From the NCBI GenBank assembly GCA_021325695.1, contig JAJTCR010000085.1, forward strand, positions 1 to 6,415: 6,415 nucleotides of DNA. Direction: 5' to 3'. This stretch comes from Steroidobacteraceae bacterium (GTDB taxonomy: Bacteria; Pseudomonadota; Gammaproteobacteria; Steroidobacterales; Steroidobacteraceae). The position numbers were made by a program, and so were the translations under genes. Position 1 is the stretch's first letter. Every line of letters starts with the position of its first letter. Of this stretch, positions 5,190-6,415 are shown one piece after another. The notes beneath the pieces are model-generated. The model saw nothing but the letters and a program-made list of their open reading frames with translations, was not told the DNA's origin and made no database searches.

Positions 5190-6415
5190 ATGCTGCAGAT
5201 CCACAATTCGCTGACCGGACGCAAGGAGCCCTTCACTCCGCTCGAACCCGGCAAGGTCCGCATGTACGTCTGCGGCATCACGGTCTACGACTATTGCCAC
5301 CTGGGCCACGCGCGCATGCTGATCGTGTTCGACGTCGTGCGTCGCCACCTGATCGCTTCCGGTTACGACGTCACGTTCGTCCGCAACATCACGGACATCG
5401 ACGACAAGATCATCGCGCGGTCGGCTCAGAACGACGAACCGATGCAGGCGCTGACGGAGCGATTCATCCGCGCCTACCACGAGGACTGCGCGGCGCTCGG
5501 CGTGGGCCTGGGCGACCACGAGCCGCGCGCGACCGAATACGTCGCGCAGATCGTCGCGATGGTGCAGCGGCTCGTCGACAAGGAGTACGCGTACGCCGCG
5601 GACAACGGCGACGTGTACTACGCGGTCGCGAAGTTCGAGCCGTACGGGCAGCTCTCCGGCAAGCGACTGGCGGACCTGCGAGCCGGGGCGCGGGTCGAGG
5701 TCGACGAGGCCAAGCGCGATCCGCTCGACTTCGTGCTGTGGAAGGCGGCGAAGCCCGGCGAGCCCGCGTGGGAGTCACCGTGGGGGCCGGGCCGGCCCGG
5801 CTGGCACATCGAGTGCTCGGCGATGTCGGTCGAGCTGCTCGGGCCGCACTTCGACATCCACGGCGGTGGCATGGACCTCAAGTTCCCGCACCACGAAAAC
5901 GAGATCGCTCAGACCTGCGCGGCCTGCGATTCGCCGTTCGTCAACGTCTGGATGCACAACGGCTTCGTGCGCGTCGACGACGAGAAGATGTCGAAGTCGC
6001 TCGGCAACTTCTTCACCGTGCGCGAGGTGCTCGAGTGGGTCCGCGACCCCGAGGTCGTGCGCTACATGATGGTCAACAGTCAATACCGCGGACCGATCAA
6101 CTACTCGCCGGAGAGCCTGGACCAGGCTGACGCCGCGCTGGAGCGGCTGTATACGTCCCTGCTTGGTGTCACGCCGGCGCCTGCCGGTCAAAAGACCGCC
6201 GCGACCGAGCGCTTCCAGGCCGCAATGGACGACGACTTCAATACGCCGATCGCCGTGGCGGAACTGCAGGCGCTCGCGCGCGAAATAAATACGGCCAAGG
6301 CCGCGGGCAACCACGAGAAGGCAGGGCAGCGCGCCGCGGAGTTGAGAGCGCTCGGTGCACGGCTCGGGCTGCTTGGCCTGGAGCCAGAGGTATTTCGGCG
6401 CAAACAAGCGGCGAA
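5190..6415 (+). CDS. cysS: Cysteine--tRNA ligase (partial at right edge)
   Basis: The first 408 codons of a class I synthetase that charges tRNA(Cys) with cysteine; the E. coli enzyme has 461 residues, so roughly the last 50-70 are missing off the edge. The zinc ligands C28, C209, H234 and E238 fall at exactly the E. coli positions, in MYVCGITVYD, GWHIECSAM and KFPHHENEIAQ. The HIGH motif is HLGH (37-40), NITDIDDKII is at 66-75, DFVLWK at 180-185 and KMSKSLGNFF at 266-275. The helical DALR-type region begins near 305, with ALERLY and MDDDFNTPIAVAEL at 346-359. The start ATG fits the E. coli N-terminus residue for residue. No Shine-Dalgarno sequence is seen in the 32 bases after gltX. Codon choice loosens after about base 6140. 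Confidence 0.96.
   Translation, partial: MLQIHNSLTGRKEPFTPLEPGKVRMYVCGITVYDYCHLGHARMLIVFDVVRRHLIASGYDVTFVRNITDIDDKIIARSAQNDEPMQALTERFIRAYHEDCAALGVGLGDHEPRATEYVAQIVAMVQRLVDKEYAYAADNGDVYYAVAKFEPYGQLSGKRLADLRAGARVEVDEAKRDPLDFVLWKAAKPGEPAWESPWGPGRPGWHIECSAMSVELLGPHFDIHGGGMDLKFPHHENEIAQTCAACDSPFVNVWMHNGFVRVDDEKMSKSLGNFFTVREVLEWVRDPEVVRYMMVNSQYRGPINYSPESLDQADAALERLYTSLLGVTPAPAGQKTAATERFQAAMDDDFNTPIAVAELQALAREINTAKAAGNHEKAGQRAAELRALGARLGLLGLEPEVFRRKQAA

Noticed and set aside
5294..6130. 278-codon + strand frame
   Set aside because: It is a shadow of cysS, whose real frame starts at 5190 and runs off the window end without a stop.

Overview
The window is a G+C-rich, densely coded stretch of what looks like a chromosome from a gammaproteobacterium or a close proteobacterial relative. 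Three things support this: lpxH (lipid A synthesis, so a Gram-negative with LPS), miaE (an oxygen-dependent tRNA hydroxylase found mainly in proteobacteria), and a cyclophilin next to lpxH with cysS divergent, the arrangement around cysS-ppiB-lpxH in E. coli. I cannot name the genus. The codon bias is strong enough to open very long shadow ORFs opposite real genes.

Layout. Bases 3-2165 (+) hold the last 84 codons of a MOFRL-type glycerate 2-kinase, then a receiver-Ser/Thr kinase fusion whose ATG overlaps the glycerate kinase stop (ATGA), then miaE 58 bases on. Bases 2150-2260 hold a palindromic element built of degenerate 7-base units. It sits where miaE (+) and lpxH (-) converge, and both stop codons lie inside it. 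Bases 3626-2257 (-) hold an exported cyclophilin followed by lpxH with a GTGA overlap, so the two are probably translationally coupled. A 106-base gap (3627-3732) separates them from the divergent unit gltX-cysS (+). cysS runs off the right edge with 408 codons present.

How the genes fit together. gltX and cysS charge tRNA, and miaE modifies A37 of tRNAs that read codons starting with U. lpxH and the exported cyclophilin serve the cell envelope. The protein kinase is the one real signalling gene: a soluble kinase with a receiver-like N-terminal domain, coupled to a carbon-metabolism gene and lying upstream of miaE. Its substrates and input are not visible here.

Most of the window is ordinary housekeeping DNA. 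The points worth a second look are the heptamer palindrome that supplies both stop codons, the receiver-kinase fusion and its placement, and the insertion of gltX between the cyclophilin gene and cysS. I found no tRNA or rRNA gene, CRISPR array, insertion sequence or phage gene.
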